Positions 10,896-19,688 are shown, counted from the first letter of the stretch. The stretch is 64,000 nucleotides of DNA from Massilia endophytica (GCF_021165955.1 NZ_CP088952.1:4960001-5024000), one strand, 5' to 3'. The notes: a model not told the origin generated them from the letters alone. A program made the numbers and translations.

Positions 10896-12302
10896 ATGAA
10901 GATGACCCTGAAGTCCCTTTTCCTCGTGCCCGTGCTGGCGCTGATGGCAGCCTGCGGCGGCGGCGGCGATGACAAGGCCGCAACGCCCACCACGCCGGCG
11001 ACGCCAACCCTGGTCTCCATCGCCCTTACGCCCGCCAATCCCACCCTGGTAGTCGGCGCCACCCAGCAGCTGACGGCCACCGGCACCTATTCGGACGGCA
11101 AGAGCAGCGCACTGAAGGATGGCATCACCTGGGCCGCCAAGGGCAATGTCGTGTCCGTCTTCACGAGCGGCCTGGTCACGGCCAAGGCCGTGGGTACGGA
11201 TACGGTGACCGCGACGGTGGGCAGCATCGTGGGCAGCACGAGCTTCACCGTCACCGGCCCCTGGGCCGATGCAGCCGCGGGCGGCAACCAGACCCTGGGC
11301 CTGCGCAAGGACGGCACGCTGTACGGCTGGGGCTGGAACCGCTGGGGCCAGCTGGGCAACGGCACCACGGCCGACCAGAGCAAGCCTGCCGCCGTGAGCG
11401 GCAACGTCACCACCTGGGCCAAGGTGGTCAGCGGCGAATTCCATACCCTGGCCGTGCGTACCGACGGCACGCTGTGGGCCTGGGGCTTCAACCAGAACGG
11501 CCAGCTCGGCCTGGGCAACACCCTCGACAAGGCTGTTCCAACCCAGATCGGCACCGCCAAGGACTGGGTCACGGTTGCCGCGGGCAAGTCGCACTCCATC
11601 GCCATCAACAAGAAGGGCGAACTGTGGGCCTGGGGCCGCAACTTCAACGGCCAGCTGGGCGACGGCACCGCCATCGACAAGCTGGTGCCGACCCGCATCG
11701 GCACCGCCACCAACTGGAAATCGGCCAGCGCGGGTGTTGCCCATACCGTGGCGCTGAATACGATCGGGGAGCTGTACGGCTGGGGCGCCAACGAAAGCGG
11801 CCAGGTCGGCAACGGCGCCCTGGCGGACGTGAATGCGCCGGTGCGCATCGGCACCCAGAACTGGGTCTCGGTGGCGGCGGGCGGCAGCCACACGCTGGGC
11901 ATTCTCTCCAACGGCACCCTGTTCGCCTGGGGCGCGAACGACGTCGGCCAGCTCGGCAACGACGCCTTCGCCAACGTGACGGCGCCGGTTCAGATCGGCA
12001 CCGACAGCAACTGGGCCTACCTCGCGGCCGGTGCGCGCCACTCGCTCGCCGTGAAGGCCGACGGCACGCTGTGGTCCTGGGGCTCGAACAGCGACGGCCA
12101 GCTTGGCAGCGGTACGGTGGCGGACCGCCGCATTCCCGTCCAGGTGGGCACGGCCACCGCCTGGAAAGCCGTGTCGGCAGGCCTGAACCACAGCGTCGCC
12201 CTGCAAAGCGACAGCACCCTGTGGACCTGGGGCCGCAACGCGGAAGGCCAGCAGGGCAACGGCAACAACAACACGGTGCTGAGCCCGGCGCTGCTCCAGT
12301 AA
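10896..12302 (+). CDS. RCC1-repeat lipoprotein with Ig-like domain
   Basis: A 468-residue lipoprotein. The lipobox is LMAAC with Cys20 as the lipidated residue, followed by a Gly/Thr/Pro linker. A bacterial Ig-like (BIG2) domain spans about residues 38-120. Seven RCC1-type repeats of about 48 residues follow (AxGxxHTLAL...DGTLWAWGxNxxGQLG), enough for one complete seven-bladed beta-propeller. Location is an outer or inner membrane face, exposed by the linker. Such proteins are common in environmental beta-proteobacteria; binding or scaffolding is likely, but no ligand is known. The gene stands alone between two strong terminators. Confidence 0.85.
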   Translation: MKMTLKSLFLVPVLALMAACGGGGDDKAATPTTPATPTLVSIALTPANPTLVVGATQQLTATGTYSDGKSSALKDGITWAAKGNVVSVFTSGLVTAKAVGTDTVTATVGSIVGSTSFTVTGPWADAAAGGNQTLGLRKDGTLYGWGWNRWGQLGNGTTADQSKPAAVSGNVTTWAKVVSGEFHTLAVRTDGTLWAWGFNQNGQLGLGNTLDKAVPTQIGTAKDWVTVAAGKSHSIAINKKGELWAWGRNFNGQLGDGTAIDKLVPTRIGTATNWKSASAGVAHTVALNTIGELYGWGANESGQVGNGALADVNAPVRIGTQNWVSVAAGGSHTLGILSNGTLFAWGANDVGQLGNDAFANVTAPVQIGTDSNWAYLAAGARHSLAVKADGTLWSWGSNSDGQLGSGTVADRRIPVQVGTATAWKAVSAGLNHSVALQSDSTLWTWGRNAEGQQGNGNNNTVLSPALLQ

Positions 12303-12322
12303 GGTCCTCCCATGCGGGCGAA

Positions 12323-12352
12323 AGGGCGGACTGGGTCCGCCCTTTTTCTTTT
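12323..12352 (+). terminator. Rho-independent terminator
   Basis: A 9-bp stem, AAGGGCGGA (12323-12331) with TCCGCCCTT (12337-12345), and a T-rich tail end the RCC1-lipoprotein transcript. Confidence 0.85.
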
Positions 12353-12456
12353 CGTGCCATGCTGCATGAAAGCCACATTTTTGTCTTGGACGGCGCGGAA
12401 CCCGATACAATCAGTTAACTGGTCTTGACGTCCCGCTAACCTGGTTCCGGCTTATA

Positions 12457-15213
12457 GTGCGTCCATTCTTCCTCGTCCTGCTGCTCTCCCTGCTCACCGC
12501 TGGCGCCCAGGCGCAGGACAAGGTGGTGCTTCAACTGAAGCACATCCACCAGTTCCAGTTCGCGGGCTACTACGCCGCCATCGAGAAAGGCTATTACCGC
12601 GATGCGGGCCTGGAGGTGGAGCTGGCCGAAAGCACGGACGGCACCGAACCCGAACGCGCCGTGCTGTCGGGCCGCGCCCAGTACGGCGTCGGCAGCAGCG
12701 CGCTGCTGCTCTCCCGCCTCTCCGGCAAGCCCTTCGTGGTGCTGGGCGTGATCTTCCAGCATTCTCCCTATGTGCTGGCGATGCGCCAGCAGGAGCCCAA
12801 TCCCGACATCCGCAGCATCATCGGCAAGCGGGTCATGATCGGCACCCTGAACGACGAAATGAGCCAGGCCGACGAGCTGCTGGCCTACCTGAAAAAGGAA
12901 GGCATCACGCCCGACCGCCTGATCCGCCGCGAACACAGCTTCAACCCGGACGACCTCGTGTCCGGCAAGGTGGACGCCATGTCCATCTACCTGACCAACG
13001 AGCCCGACTACCTGGACCGGGTGGGCTTCCCCTACGATATCTACAATCCGCGCTCGTCGGGCATCGACTTCTACGGCGACAACCTCTTCACCAGCGAGCA
13101 GGAACTGGCTTCCCATCCGGACCGCGTGAAGGCCTTCCGCGCCGCCAGCCTGAAGGGCTGGCAGTACGCGATGAGCCATCAGGAGGAGATTGCCGACCTT
13201 ATCCTGAACAAGTACTCGCGCCGCAACGACCGCCTACACCTGCTGTACGAGGCGCGCCAGATGGTGCCCCTGGTGCAGCCCGTGCTCGTGGAAATCGGCT
13301 ACATGAATCCGGACCGCTGGCAGCATATCGCCGACATCTATACCGACCTTGGGCTGCTGCCGAAAGGCGTGTCCTTTTCCGGATTCCTCTACAACACGGA
13401 GAGCGGATCCCAGCTGGTGTGGCTCTACCGGGTCGCAGGCGCGGCGGGCCTGCTGCTGCTCGCGGGCGCGGCCATCCACTTCACCCTGCTGGCGCGGGAA
13501 CGCAGCCGCGCCCAGGAGGCCATCCGGCTCGGCGAGCGGCGTTTCCGCACCATGTTCGAATCCGCGCCCATGGGCATTGCCCTGGTCGATTCGCGCACGG
13601 GCCGCTTCGCCGACATCAATCCGCGCTATGCCGAAATCGCGGGGCGCGCCGTGGACGAAATCAGGAACGGCACCTGGATGGACGTGGTCGACCCCGAGGA
13701 CGTGGCCTTGATCGTGCCGCAGATGAAGGAATTCGCCGAACGCGCGCTGCCCGGCTTCAAGACCACGGCCCGCCTGGTGCGGCCGGACGGCACGCGGGTC
13801 TGGGTGGAGGCTTCCATCACGCCGGTGGAGGCAGGCAGCGCGGGCGGGCCGTCCATGCACCTTTGCATGATCGAGGACGTCACGGACCAGAAGAAGACGG
13901 AAGCCCTGATCTGGCAGCAGGCCAATTTCGACACGCTCACCCAACTGCCCAACCGCCGCATGTTCCTGGACCGGCTGCAGCACGACATCCTGAAGAGCCG
14001 GCGCGACGGCACCCGCATCGCCATCCTCTTCATCGATCTCGACCACTTCAAGGAAGTCAACGACACCCTGGGCCACCACCAGGGCGACGTGCTGCTGGTG
14101 GACGCGGCGCGCCGCATCAGCGCCTGCGTGCGCGAGTCCGATACCGTGGCCCGCCTGGGCGGCGACGAATTCACCGTCATCCTGCCCGACCTGGACGAGG
14201 TGGACCGGGTCGAAACCATCGCCCAGAACATCATCGACAGCCTGCTCATGCCCTTTTCGCTGGGCCAGGAGCAGGCTTTCGTGTCGGCCTCCATCGGCAT
14301 CACGCTTTATCCCGACGACGCGGGCAGCATGGAGGACCTGCTGAAACACGCGGACCAGGCCATGTACGCGGCCAAGGGCGCGGGGCGCAACCGCTTCAGC
14401 TACTTCACGCCCGCGCTGCAGGTGGCTGCCCTGAACCGCATGCGCCTGACCAACGACCTGCGCGGGGCGCTGAAGGGCGAGCAGCTGCGGCTGTACTTCC
14501 AGCCCATCGTGCACCTGAAGACGGGGCATATCCGCAAGGCGGAAGCCCTGCTGCGCTGGGAGCATCCGCAGCGCGGCATGGTCAGCCCGCTCGAATTCAT
14601 TCCCCTGGCCGAAGCAAGCGGCCTGATTGTCGATATCGGCCAGTGGGTGTTCCAGGAGGCCGTGCGCTGGGCCCAGCGCTGGCGGCAGGATGTCCACCCC
14701 GAATTCCAGGTGAGCGTGAACCAGTCGCCGCTGGAATTCCAGCGCGAGGGCGCCAGCTACGAGAACTGGCTGCGCTATCTGCAGCAGCAATCGCTGTCCG
14801 GCCAGGCCCTGGTGGTGGAGATCACGGAAGGCCTGCTGCTCGACGCCAGCAGCGCCGTCACGGACAAGCTGCTGCAGCTGCGCGATGCGGGCATCCAGGT
14901 CGCGCTGGACGATTTCGGCACCGGCTATTCCTCCCTGTCCTACCTGAAGAAATTCGATATCGACTACCTGAAGATCGACCGCAGCTTCACCCGCAACCTG
15001 GCGCCCGACTCCAGCGACATGGCCCTGTCGGACGCCATCATCGTCATGGCCCACAAGCTCGAGCTGGAGGTGATCGCGGAAGGGGTTGAAACCCCGGAAC
15101 AGCGCGAACTGCTGGCCGCCGCGGGCTGCGACTACGGCCAGGGCTACCTCTTCGCCCGCCCCATGCCCGCCGCCGACTTCGACCTGATGCTGCGCCAGCA
15201 GCGCGCCGCCTGA
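12457..15213 (+). CDS. NMT1-like sensor fused to PAS-GGDEF-EAL (c-di-GMP)
   Basis: A 918-residue membrane protein beginning with GTG. Residues 1-19 are a signal peptide. Residues 20-315 are a periplasmic NMT1/THI5-like binding domain (LKHIHQFQFAGYYAAIEKGYY). One transmembrane helix lies at about 322-345, a PAS domain at about 362-475, GGDEF at 490-655 and EAL at 660-910. The cyclase motif GGDEF is intact at 568-572, with an inhibitory I-site RESD at 559-562 exactly five residues before it. The phosphodiesterase motif EAL is intact at 696-698 with DDFGTG later. Both activities may therefore be present, set by a pyrimidine-like or other small ligand in the periplasm. No Shine-Dalgarno is visible before the GTG. 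Confidence 0.9.
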   Translation: MRPFFLVLLLSLLTAGAQAQDKVVLQLKHIHQFQFAGYYAAIEKGYYRDAGLEVELAESTDGTEPERAVLSGRAQYGVGSSALLLSRLSGKPFVVLGVIFQHSPYVLAMRQQEPNPDIRSIIGKRVMIGTLNDEMSQADELLAYLKKEGITPDRLIRREHSFNPDDLVSGKVDAMSIYLTNEPDYLDRVGFPYDIYNPRSSGIDFYGDNLFTSEQELASHPDRVKAFRAASLKGWQYAMSHQEEIADLILNKYSRRNDRLHLLYEARQMVPLVQPVLVEIGYMNPDRWQHIADIYTDLGLLPKGVSFSGFLYNTESGSQLVWLYRVAGAAGLLLLAGAAIHFTLLARERSRAQEAIRLGERRFRTMFESAPMGIALVDSRTGRFADINPRYAEIAGRAVDEIRNGTWMDVVDPEDVALIVPQMKEFAERALPGFKTTARLVRPDGTRVWVEASITPVEAGSAGGPSMHLCMIEDVTDQKKTEALIWQQANFDTLTQLPNRRMFLDRLQHDILKSRRDGTRIAILFIDLDHFKEVNDTLGHHQGDVLLVDAARRISACVRESDTVARLGGDEFTVILPDLDEVDRVETIAQNIIDSLLMPFSLGQEQAFVSASIGITLYPDDAGSMEDLLKHADQAMYAAKGAGRNRFSYFTPALQVAALNRMRLTNDLRGALKGEQLRLYFQPIVHLKTGHIRKAEALLRWEHPQRGMVSPLEFIPLAEASGLIVDIGQWVFQEAVRWAQRWRQDVHPEFQVSVNQSPLEFQREGASYENWLRYLQQQSLSGQALVVEITEGLLLDASSAVTDKLLQLRDAGIQVALDDFGTGYSSLSYLKKFDIDYLKIDRSFTRNLAPDSSDMALSDAIIVMAHKLELEVIAEGVETPEQRELLAAAGCDYGQGYLFARPMPAADFDLMLRQQRAA

Positions 15214-15272
15214 AGCAAACCTGTCATTCCAGCCACAAAGTCGGATAATGACGGTCCCGTTTCGGGGTTTCG

Positions 15273-15338
15273 ATAGCGACACTCAATTGAAACCATTGGA
15301 ACAATCAATTTTCCAAATTAACGGGAAAGCCGTACACT
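15273..15338 (+). promoter_or_regulatory. probable ahpC promoter with OxyR-like site
   Basis: Two half-sites, ATAGCGACACTCAAT (15273-15287) and ATTGGAACAATCAAT (15295-15309), are 7 bp apart. Each matches 7 of 10 fixed positions of the OxyR motif ATAGnTnnnAnCTAT. They abut a -35-like TTTCCA (15310-15315) which is 17 bp from TACACT (15333-15338), the placement expected for an OxyR-activated promoter. The match is by eye. Confidence 0.4.
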
Positions 15339-15378
15339 GGCATCTCAAATTTGATAACAACCTCACGAGGAAACCACA

Positions 15379-15942
15379 ATGTCTCTGATCAACACCCAAG
15401 TTAAGCCCTTCAAGGCCACCGCTTACCACAACGGCAAATTCGTGGACCTGAGCGAAGATTCCCTGAAAGGCAAGTGGTCGGTATTCGTGTTCTACCCGGC
15501 GGACTTCACCTTCGTCTGCCCGACCGAACTGGAAGACCTGGCGGACAACTACGCCGAGTTCCAGAAGCTGGGCGTGGAAGTGTACGGTATCTCGACCGAC
15601 ACCCACTTCGCCCACAAGGCCTGGCACGACACCTCGGACGCGATCAAGAAAGTGAACTACCCGCTGATCGGCGACCCGACCGGCCACCTGTCGCGCAACT
15701 TCCAGGTCATGATCGAAGAAGAAGGCCTGGCCCTGCGCGGCACCTTCGTGATCAATCCTGACGGCTTCATCAAAGTGATGGAAGTGCACGACAACGGCAT
15801 CGGCCGCGACGCCTCCGAGCTGCTGCGCAAGGTGAAGGCCGCCCAGTACGTGGCTTCCCACCCGGGCGAAGTGTGCCCGGCCAAGTGGACCGAAGGCGCC
15901 GCCACCCTGACCCCGTCCCTGGACCTGGTCGGCAAGATCTAA
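15379..15942 (+). CDS. ahpC: alkyl hydroperoxide reductase peroxidase subunit AhpC
   Basis: A 187-residue typical two-cysteine peroxiredoxin. The peroxidatic Cys47 lies in FVCPTE and the resolving Cys166 in EVCPAKW; length and spacing equal those of E. coli AhpC (Cys46/Cys165). It reduces hydrogen peroxide, organic peroxides and peroxynitrite in the cytoplasm and is recycled by AhpF, whose gene follows 74 bp later. An AGGAAA ribosome-binding site precedes the ATG. Upstream DNA carries an OxyR-like site. The hairpin in the ahpC-ahpF gap may let AhpC be made in excess of AhpF. Confidence 0.95.
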   Translation: MSLINTQVKPFKATAYHNGKFVDLSEDSLKGKWSVFVFYPADFTFVCPTELEDLADNYAEFQKLGVEVYGISTDTHFAHKAWHDTSDAIKKVNYPLIGDPTGHLSRNFQVMIEEEGLALRGTFVINPDGFIKVMEVHDNGIGRDASELLRKVKAAQYVASHPGEVCPAKWTEGAATLTPSLDLVGKI

Positions 15943-15960
15943 GCACTAGCAGTACCCCGA

Positions 15961-15993
15961 TACCTGGCCGGCGGGGGAACTCCCGGCCAGGTA
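15961..15993 (+). terminator. ahpC-ahpF intergenic stem-loop (attenuator-like)
   Basis: A perfect 11-bp inverted repeat, TACCTGGCCGG (15961-15971) with CCGGCCAGGTA (15983-15993), is followed by AAACAAAAG rather than a T run. This would fold strongly at the 3' end of ahpC mRNA and is more likely an mRNA stabiliser or partial terminator than a full stop. Confidence 0.55.
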
Positions 15994-16016
15994 AACAAAA
16001 GCAAAGGAATACAGTC

Positions 16017-17609
16017 ATGTTGGATGCCAATCTCAAAACCCAGTTGAAAGCCTATTTGGAAAAAGTGGTGCAGCCGATTGAGATCGTCGCATCGCTCGAT
16101 GACTCCGCGAAGGCGCGGGAAATGCAGGAACTGCTCGGCGAGATCGGCGCCTTGAGCGACAAGATTACCGTGGTCGAGGACAATGCCGCCAACGTGCGCA
16201 AGCCCTCGTTCTCGATCAACCGCCCTGGCAGCGATATCGGCGTGCGCTTCGCCGGCATCCCCATGGGCCATGAATTCACCTCCCTCGTGCTGGCGCTGCT
16301 GCAGGTGGGCGGCCACACCATCAAGCTGGACGAGGCCGTGATCGAACAGATCCGCAACCTGGACGGCGACTACGAGTTCGAGACCTTTATCTCGCTCAGC
16401 TGCCACAACTGCCCGGAAGTGGTGCAGGCCCTGAATGCGATGTCCGTGATTAACCCGCGCATCAAGGTCACCACCATCGACGGCGGCGTATTCCAGAAAG
16501 AAGTGGAAGAGCGCCAGATCATGGCCGTGCCCATGATGTTCCTGAACGGCCAGCACTTCGGCCAGGGCCGCACCAATGTCGAGGAGATCCTGTCCAAGCT
16601 GGACACCAATGCGAGCGTGCGCGCCGCGGCGGAACTGAACAAGAAAGACGTGTTCGATGTGCTCATCGTCGGCGGCGGCCCCGCAGGCGCCGCGTCGGCG
16701 ATCTACGCGGCACGCAAGGGCATCAGGACCGGCGTGCTGGCCGAGCGTTTCGGCGGCCAGGTGCTCGACACCCTGGCCATCGAGAACTTCGTGTCCGTGA
16801 CCGAGACCGAAGGCCCGAAATTCGCGGTGGCGCTGGAGCAGCACGTGAAGGCCTACGAAGTGGACATCATGAATACCCAGCGCGCTGCGAAGCTGGTGCC
16901 GGGCAAGGTCTCCGAAGTCCATACCGAAAGCGGCGCCGTGCTGAAGGCGAAGACCGTGATCCTCTCGACCGGCGCGCGCTGGCGCGAGATCAACGTGCCG
17001 GGCGAGAAGGAGTACCGCAACCATGGCGTGGCCTACTGCCCGCACTGCGACGGCCCCCTGTTCAAGGGCAAGCGCGTGGCAGTGATCGGCGGCGGCAACT
17101 CCGGCGTGGAAGCGGCCATCGACCTGGCAGGCATCGTGTCCCACGTGACCCTGATCGAATTCGGCGCCGAGCTGCGTGCGGATGCGGTGCTGCAGCGCAA
17201 ACTGCGTTCGCTGAAGAACGTGGACATCGTGGTGTCGGCGCAGACCACCGAGATCCACGGCGACGGCAAGAAGGTGAATGCCCTGAGCTACACCGACCGT
17301 GCCAGCGGCGAAGCGAAGCGCGTCGAGCTGGAAGGCGTGTTCGTTCAAATCGGCCTGGTGCCCAACACCGAATGGCTGAAAGGCACGGTGGCCCTTTCGC
17401 GCCACGGCGAGATCGAAGTGGATGCGCGCGGCCAGACCTCGGTGCCTGGCGTGTTCGCGGCGGGCGATGTGACGACAGTGCCTTACAAGCAGATCGTCAT
17501 TGCAGTGGGCGAGGGAGCGAAGGCGGCGCTGTCGGCCTTCGACCACCTGATCCGCTCCGGCGATGAGGAAGAAGTAGTGGCGGACGCAAAGCAAGCTGTA
17601 GCCGTCTAA
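16017..17609 (+). CDS. ahpF: alkyl hydroperoxide reductase flavoprotein AhpF
   Basis: A 530-residue NADH:peroxiredoxin oxidoreductase. The N-terminal domain holds two thioredoxin-like folds with the redox pair Cys129/Cys132 (CHNC). An FAD-binding motif (VLIVGGGPAGAASAIYAAR) follows near residue 215, the thioredoxin-reductase-type pair Cys341/Cys344 (CPHC), and an NAD-binding motif (VAVIGGGNSGVEAA) after that. Electrons pass from NADH through FAD and CPHC to the N-terminal CHNC and then to AhpC. Length and domain order match E. coli AhpF. The ATG at 16017 is preceded by AAAGGA; longer in-frame starts would overlap the ahpC end. Confidence 0.95.
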   Translation: MLDANLKTQLKAYLEKVVQPIEIVASLDDSAKAREMQELLGEIGALSDKITVVEDNAANVRKPSFSINRPGSDIGVRFAGIPMGHEFTSLVLALLQVGGHTIKLDEAVIEQIRNLDGDYEFETFISLSCHNCPEVVQALNAMSVINPRIKVTTIDGGVFQKEVEERQIMAVPMMFLNGQHFGQGRTNVEEILSKLDTNASVRAAAELNKKDVFDVLIVGGGPAGAASAIYAARKGIRTGVLAERFGGQVLDTLAIENFVSVTETEGPKFAVALEQHVKAYEVDIMNTQRAAKLVPGKVSEVHTESGAVLKAKTVILSTGARWREINVPGEKEYRNHGVAYCPHCDGPLFKGKRVAVIGGGNSGVEAAIDLAGIVSHVTLIEFGAELRADAVLQRKLRSLKNVDIVVSAQTTEIHGDGKKVNALSYTDRASGEAKRVELEGVFVQIGLVPNTEWLKGTVALSRHGEIEVDARGQTSVPGVFAAGDVTTVPYKQIVIAVGEGAKAALSAFDHLIRSGDEEEVVADAKQAVAV

Positions 17610-17614
17610 GGGCA

Positions 17615-17736
17615 GGGGACAGACCCCGGACGGGGTCTGTCCCCGTTACCCCAGTCCGCCACTGAACATGGTCAGCCAACTGTGTTCGGTGGCGGACTAA
17701 GCTTTTGGGGACAGACCCTGTGCAGGGTCTGTCCCC
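17615..17736. repeat. cluster of three palindromic REP-like hairpins
   Basis: Hairpin A (17615-17644) has perfect 13-bp arms GGGGACAGACCCC with a 4-nt loop. Hairpin B has arms 17653-17667 and 17684-17698, AGTCCGCCACTGAAC with one mismatch. Hairpin C (17707-17736) repeats the arms of A, GGGGACAGACCC, with a 6-nt loop. A and C are thus two copies of one element flanking a third palindrome, between convergent ahpF and the permease gene. This is the form of a composite repetitive extragenic palindrome; it may also terminate both transcripts. Confidence 0.75.
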
Positions 17737-17746
17737 GCTGCCGTCA

Positions 17747-18862
17747 TCACTCCAGATCCGCGCTGGCCTGGCGTTGACGCAGGGCCAGCGCGTGCCGATG
17801 CCGCGCGCGCAGGCGCGGGTTGGTTATCAGCCTGCCCAGAGTCTCGCCGATCACCATCACCACTCCCAGCAGGGGCAGCACCAGCATCAGACCCGCCACG
17901 CCCGCCACCGAGCCGCCGATAAAGATCATCAGCACCGTCACCAGCGGATGGATACGCAGGCTGCGGCCCAGGGTCAAAGGCATGAACACGAAGTCGTCCA
18001 GCAGGCGCGCTGCAATGAAGACGACGATGGCGCTGTAGGCGATCATCGTATCGCCCGGCGCGTCGGCCGACGCCACCAGCACCACCATGATGCAGCCCAG
18101 GATGGAGCCGACGAAGGGAATCCACGCCAGCATGGCCGCGATCAATCCAAGCAGCACGGGCGAGGACACCCCGATCACCCACAGCCCGAAGGCCAGTACC
18201 GCGGTATCGAGCACCGTGAGCTTCAGCATGCCCTGGAAGTAGCGGCGCGCCGTCTGGTCCACCTCATGCAGCAGGAAGAGGGTCTTCTCGAAGAAGGCGT
18301 TCGGCACGGCGCGCGCGAGGAAGCGCTTGAAGCGCCCGCCGTCGCGCAGGAAGAAGAAGGTCAGGAAGGGCGCCAGCAGCAGCGAGGGTATCCATGCCAC
18401 GGCGCCCACCAGGAGGCCGGGCAGGTGCTCGGTGAAGAAGTCGTGCGTGTAGGCGCTGAAGCGGGCGTTGATGGTGTCCGACAGGCCCGCCTGATGCAGC
18501 ACGGGGAACTTGTCTTCCAGCGAGAGCAGGGTATTGCGCACGAAGGAAGTGCCGCCCTCGATATAGCGTTCGGGCAGTCCCTGCCAGGTGCTGCTGGGGC
18601 TCATGGACAGCCAGGCCATCAGCGCCAGGCCGAAAAGCAGCATGCAGAGGACGAAGCCGCTGCCCACCAGCAGGGCGGCGCTGTTATGGCTGAAGCCCAT
18701 GCGCAGCAGGCGGTGCATGGGCGGCAGCAGCACGTAATAGAGAATAATCCCGAGCAGGAAGGGCACCGTCAGCCACAGCATGTGCTGCAGCAGGAAGAGC
18801 AGCAGGCAGGTGGCGAGCACGATGGCGCTCCATACCACGGGTCCTGGACGGCGGCCGGACAT
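17747..18862 (-). CDS. AI-2E family transporter (PerM-like)
   Basis: A 371-residue inner-membrane protein with about seven or eight hydrophobic helices. It has the long central soluble stretch and the family block FFFLRDGGRFKRFLARAVPN, followed by LLGLIAAMLAWIPFVGSILG and a late LLDDFVFMPLTLGRSLRIHP. These match the AI-2E/PerM family of putative exporters or ion-coupled permeases; despite the name the cargo is usually unknown. It begins directly after the stop of the cyclic-nucleotide-binding gene with no gap, so the two are co-translated and probably linked in function. Confidence 0.9.
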   Translation of the reverse strand: MSGRRPGPVVWSAIVLATCLLLFLLQHMLWLTVPFLLGIILYYVLLPPMHRLLRMGFSHNSAALLVGSGFVLCMLLFGLALMAWLSMSPSSTWQGLPERYIEGGTSFVRNTLLSLEDKFPVLHQAGLSDTINARFSAYTHDFFTEHLPGLLVGAVAWIPSLLLAPFLTFFFLRDGGRFKRFLARAVPNAFFEKTLFLLHEVDQTARRYFQGMLKLTVLDTAVLAFGLWVIGVSSPVLLGLIAAMLAWIPFVGSILGCIMVVLVASADAPGDTMIAYSAIVVFIAARLLDDFVFMPLTLGRSLRIHPLVTVLMIFIGGSVAGVAGLMLVLPLLGVVMVIGETLGRLITNPRLRARHRHALALRQRQASADLE

Positions 18863-19345
18863 TTACAGGATCTCGATCTGGGGGCTGCCGCACATCCACT
18901 CGCGCAGGCGGGCGCCGATATGGCGCGCCAGGGCGAGCGAAATCTTGTAGCCGATGACGGCATCGGTTTCCATCAGTCCCATGAAGTCGGCGCGGAAGAA
19001 TACGGCCAGCTGGCAGTTGTCCAGGGCGCGCGCCTGGGCGCTGCGGGGAGAGTTGTCCAGCAGGGCGAGGTCGCCGAAGAAGGAGCCGGCCGGCAGTTCG
19101 GCCACCACTTCCTTGCCGTTGGCGCCAGCGCGGGTGATCTGCACGCGGCCCGAAATCACCAGGTAGAGGGCCTGGCCTTCCTCGCCTTCGTCGAAGATGA
19201 TTTCCTCGGCCAGGAAGCGGCGCTCGTGCATGAGGCCGTCCACGATCTTCAGTTCCAGCGGCGTCAGCGAGGAAAACAGCGCCGACTCGCGCAGCCGGTT
19301 CAGGCGCGGCGACAGGGCGGGCGATTTCAGGAAACCAAAGATCAC
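18863..19345 (-). CDS. cyclic nucleotide-binding domain protein
   Basis: A 160-residue single-domain protein. The cNMP-binding beta-roll spans about residues 20-140. The phosphate-binding cassette reads GSFFGDLALLDNSPRSAQARA: the Arg that contacts the cyclic phosphate is present (PRSA), but the usual Glu after FG is Asp. No DNA-binding helix-turn-helix follows, unlike Crp, so this is not an ordinary transcription factor. Its stop codon touches the start of the AI-2E-type permease gene, suggesting it senses cAMP, cGMP or c-di-GMP and acts on the permease. That link is inference from gene order. Confidence 0.8.
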   Translation of the reverse strand: MIFGFLKSPALSPRLNRLRESALFSSLTPLELKIVDGLMHERRFLAEEIIFDEGEEGQALYLVISGRVQITRAGANGKEVVAELPAGSFFGDLALLDNSPRSAQARALDNCQLAVFFRADFMGLMETDAVIGYKISLALARHIGARLREWMCGSPQIEIL

Positions 19346-19460
19346 GTGCAGCTCCGTTCGGGCGATGTGTTGTTACAACACCATTGTCGCCGGTTTTTCG
19401 CGCTTGCCACCGTTTACCGGCGGAAGGTGTTGCAGAGGGGACACAAAAAGGACGGCAAAT

Positions 19461-19490
19461 GAAAAGAGCCCGATCGATGATCGGGCTCTC
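19461..19490 (-). terminator. terminator of the tRNA operon
   Basis: On the minus strand a 9-bp stem GAGCCCGAT with its complement and a 5-nt loop is followed by TTTTC, a few bases after the tRNA-Asp CCA end. Confidence 0.85.
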
Positions 19491-19497
19491 TGGATTC

Positions 19498-19574
19498 TGG
19501 CGGAGTGGACGGGGCTCGAACCCGCGACCCCCGGCGTGACAGGCCGGTATTCTAACCAACTGAACTACCACTCC
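19498..19574 (-). tRNA. tRNA-Asp (GTC)
   Basis: A 77-nt cloverleaf on the minus strand including an encoded CCA. The acceptor stem begins GGAGTGG, the D-arm has TTCAGTTGGTTAGAA, the anticodon loop reads CTGTCAC giving anticodon GTC (Asp), and the T-arm has GGTTCGAGCCC. It is the second gene of a two-tRNA transcript, 17 nt after tRNA-Val. Confidence 0.97.
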
Positions 19575-19591
19575 TAATTCTTCGCATTTCC

Positions 19592-19667
19592 TGGTGGGCG
19601 CTGAGAGGGTCGAACTCCCGACCTAATCCTTGTAAGGGATCCGCTCTACCAACTGAGCTAAGCGCCC
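19592..19667 (-). tRNA. tRNA-Val (TAC)
   Basis: A 76-nt cloverleaf on the minus strand with encoded CCA. The acceptor begins GGGCGCT, the D-arm is TAGCTCAGTTGGTAGAGC, the anticodon loop is CTTACAA with anticodon TAC (Val), and the T-loop is GTTCGAC. It is first in the tRNA transcript; promoter and leader stem-loop lie at 19689-19751. Confidence 0.97.
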
Positions 19668-19688
19668 GTCCAATGTTTCGGAACTGCT

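Noticed and set aside
17747..19345. True autoinducer-2 exporter assignment
   Set aside because: The AI-2E label is a family name; there is no lsr or luxS gene here, so the cargo is left open.
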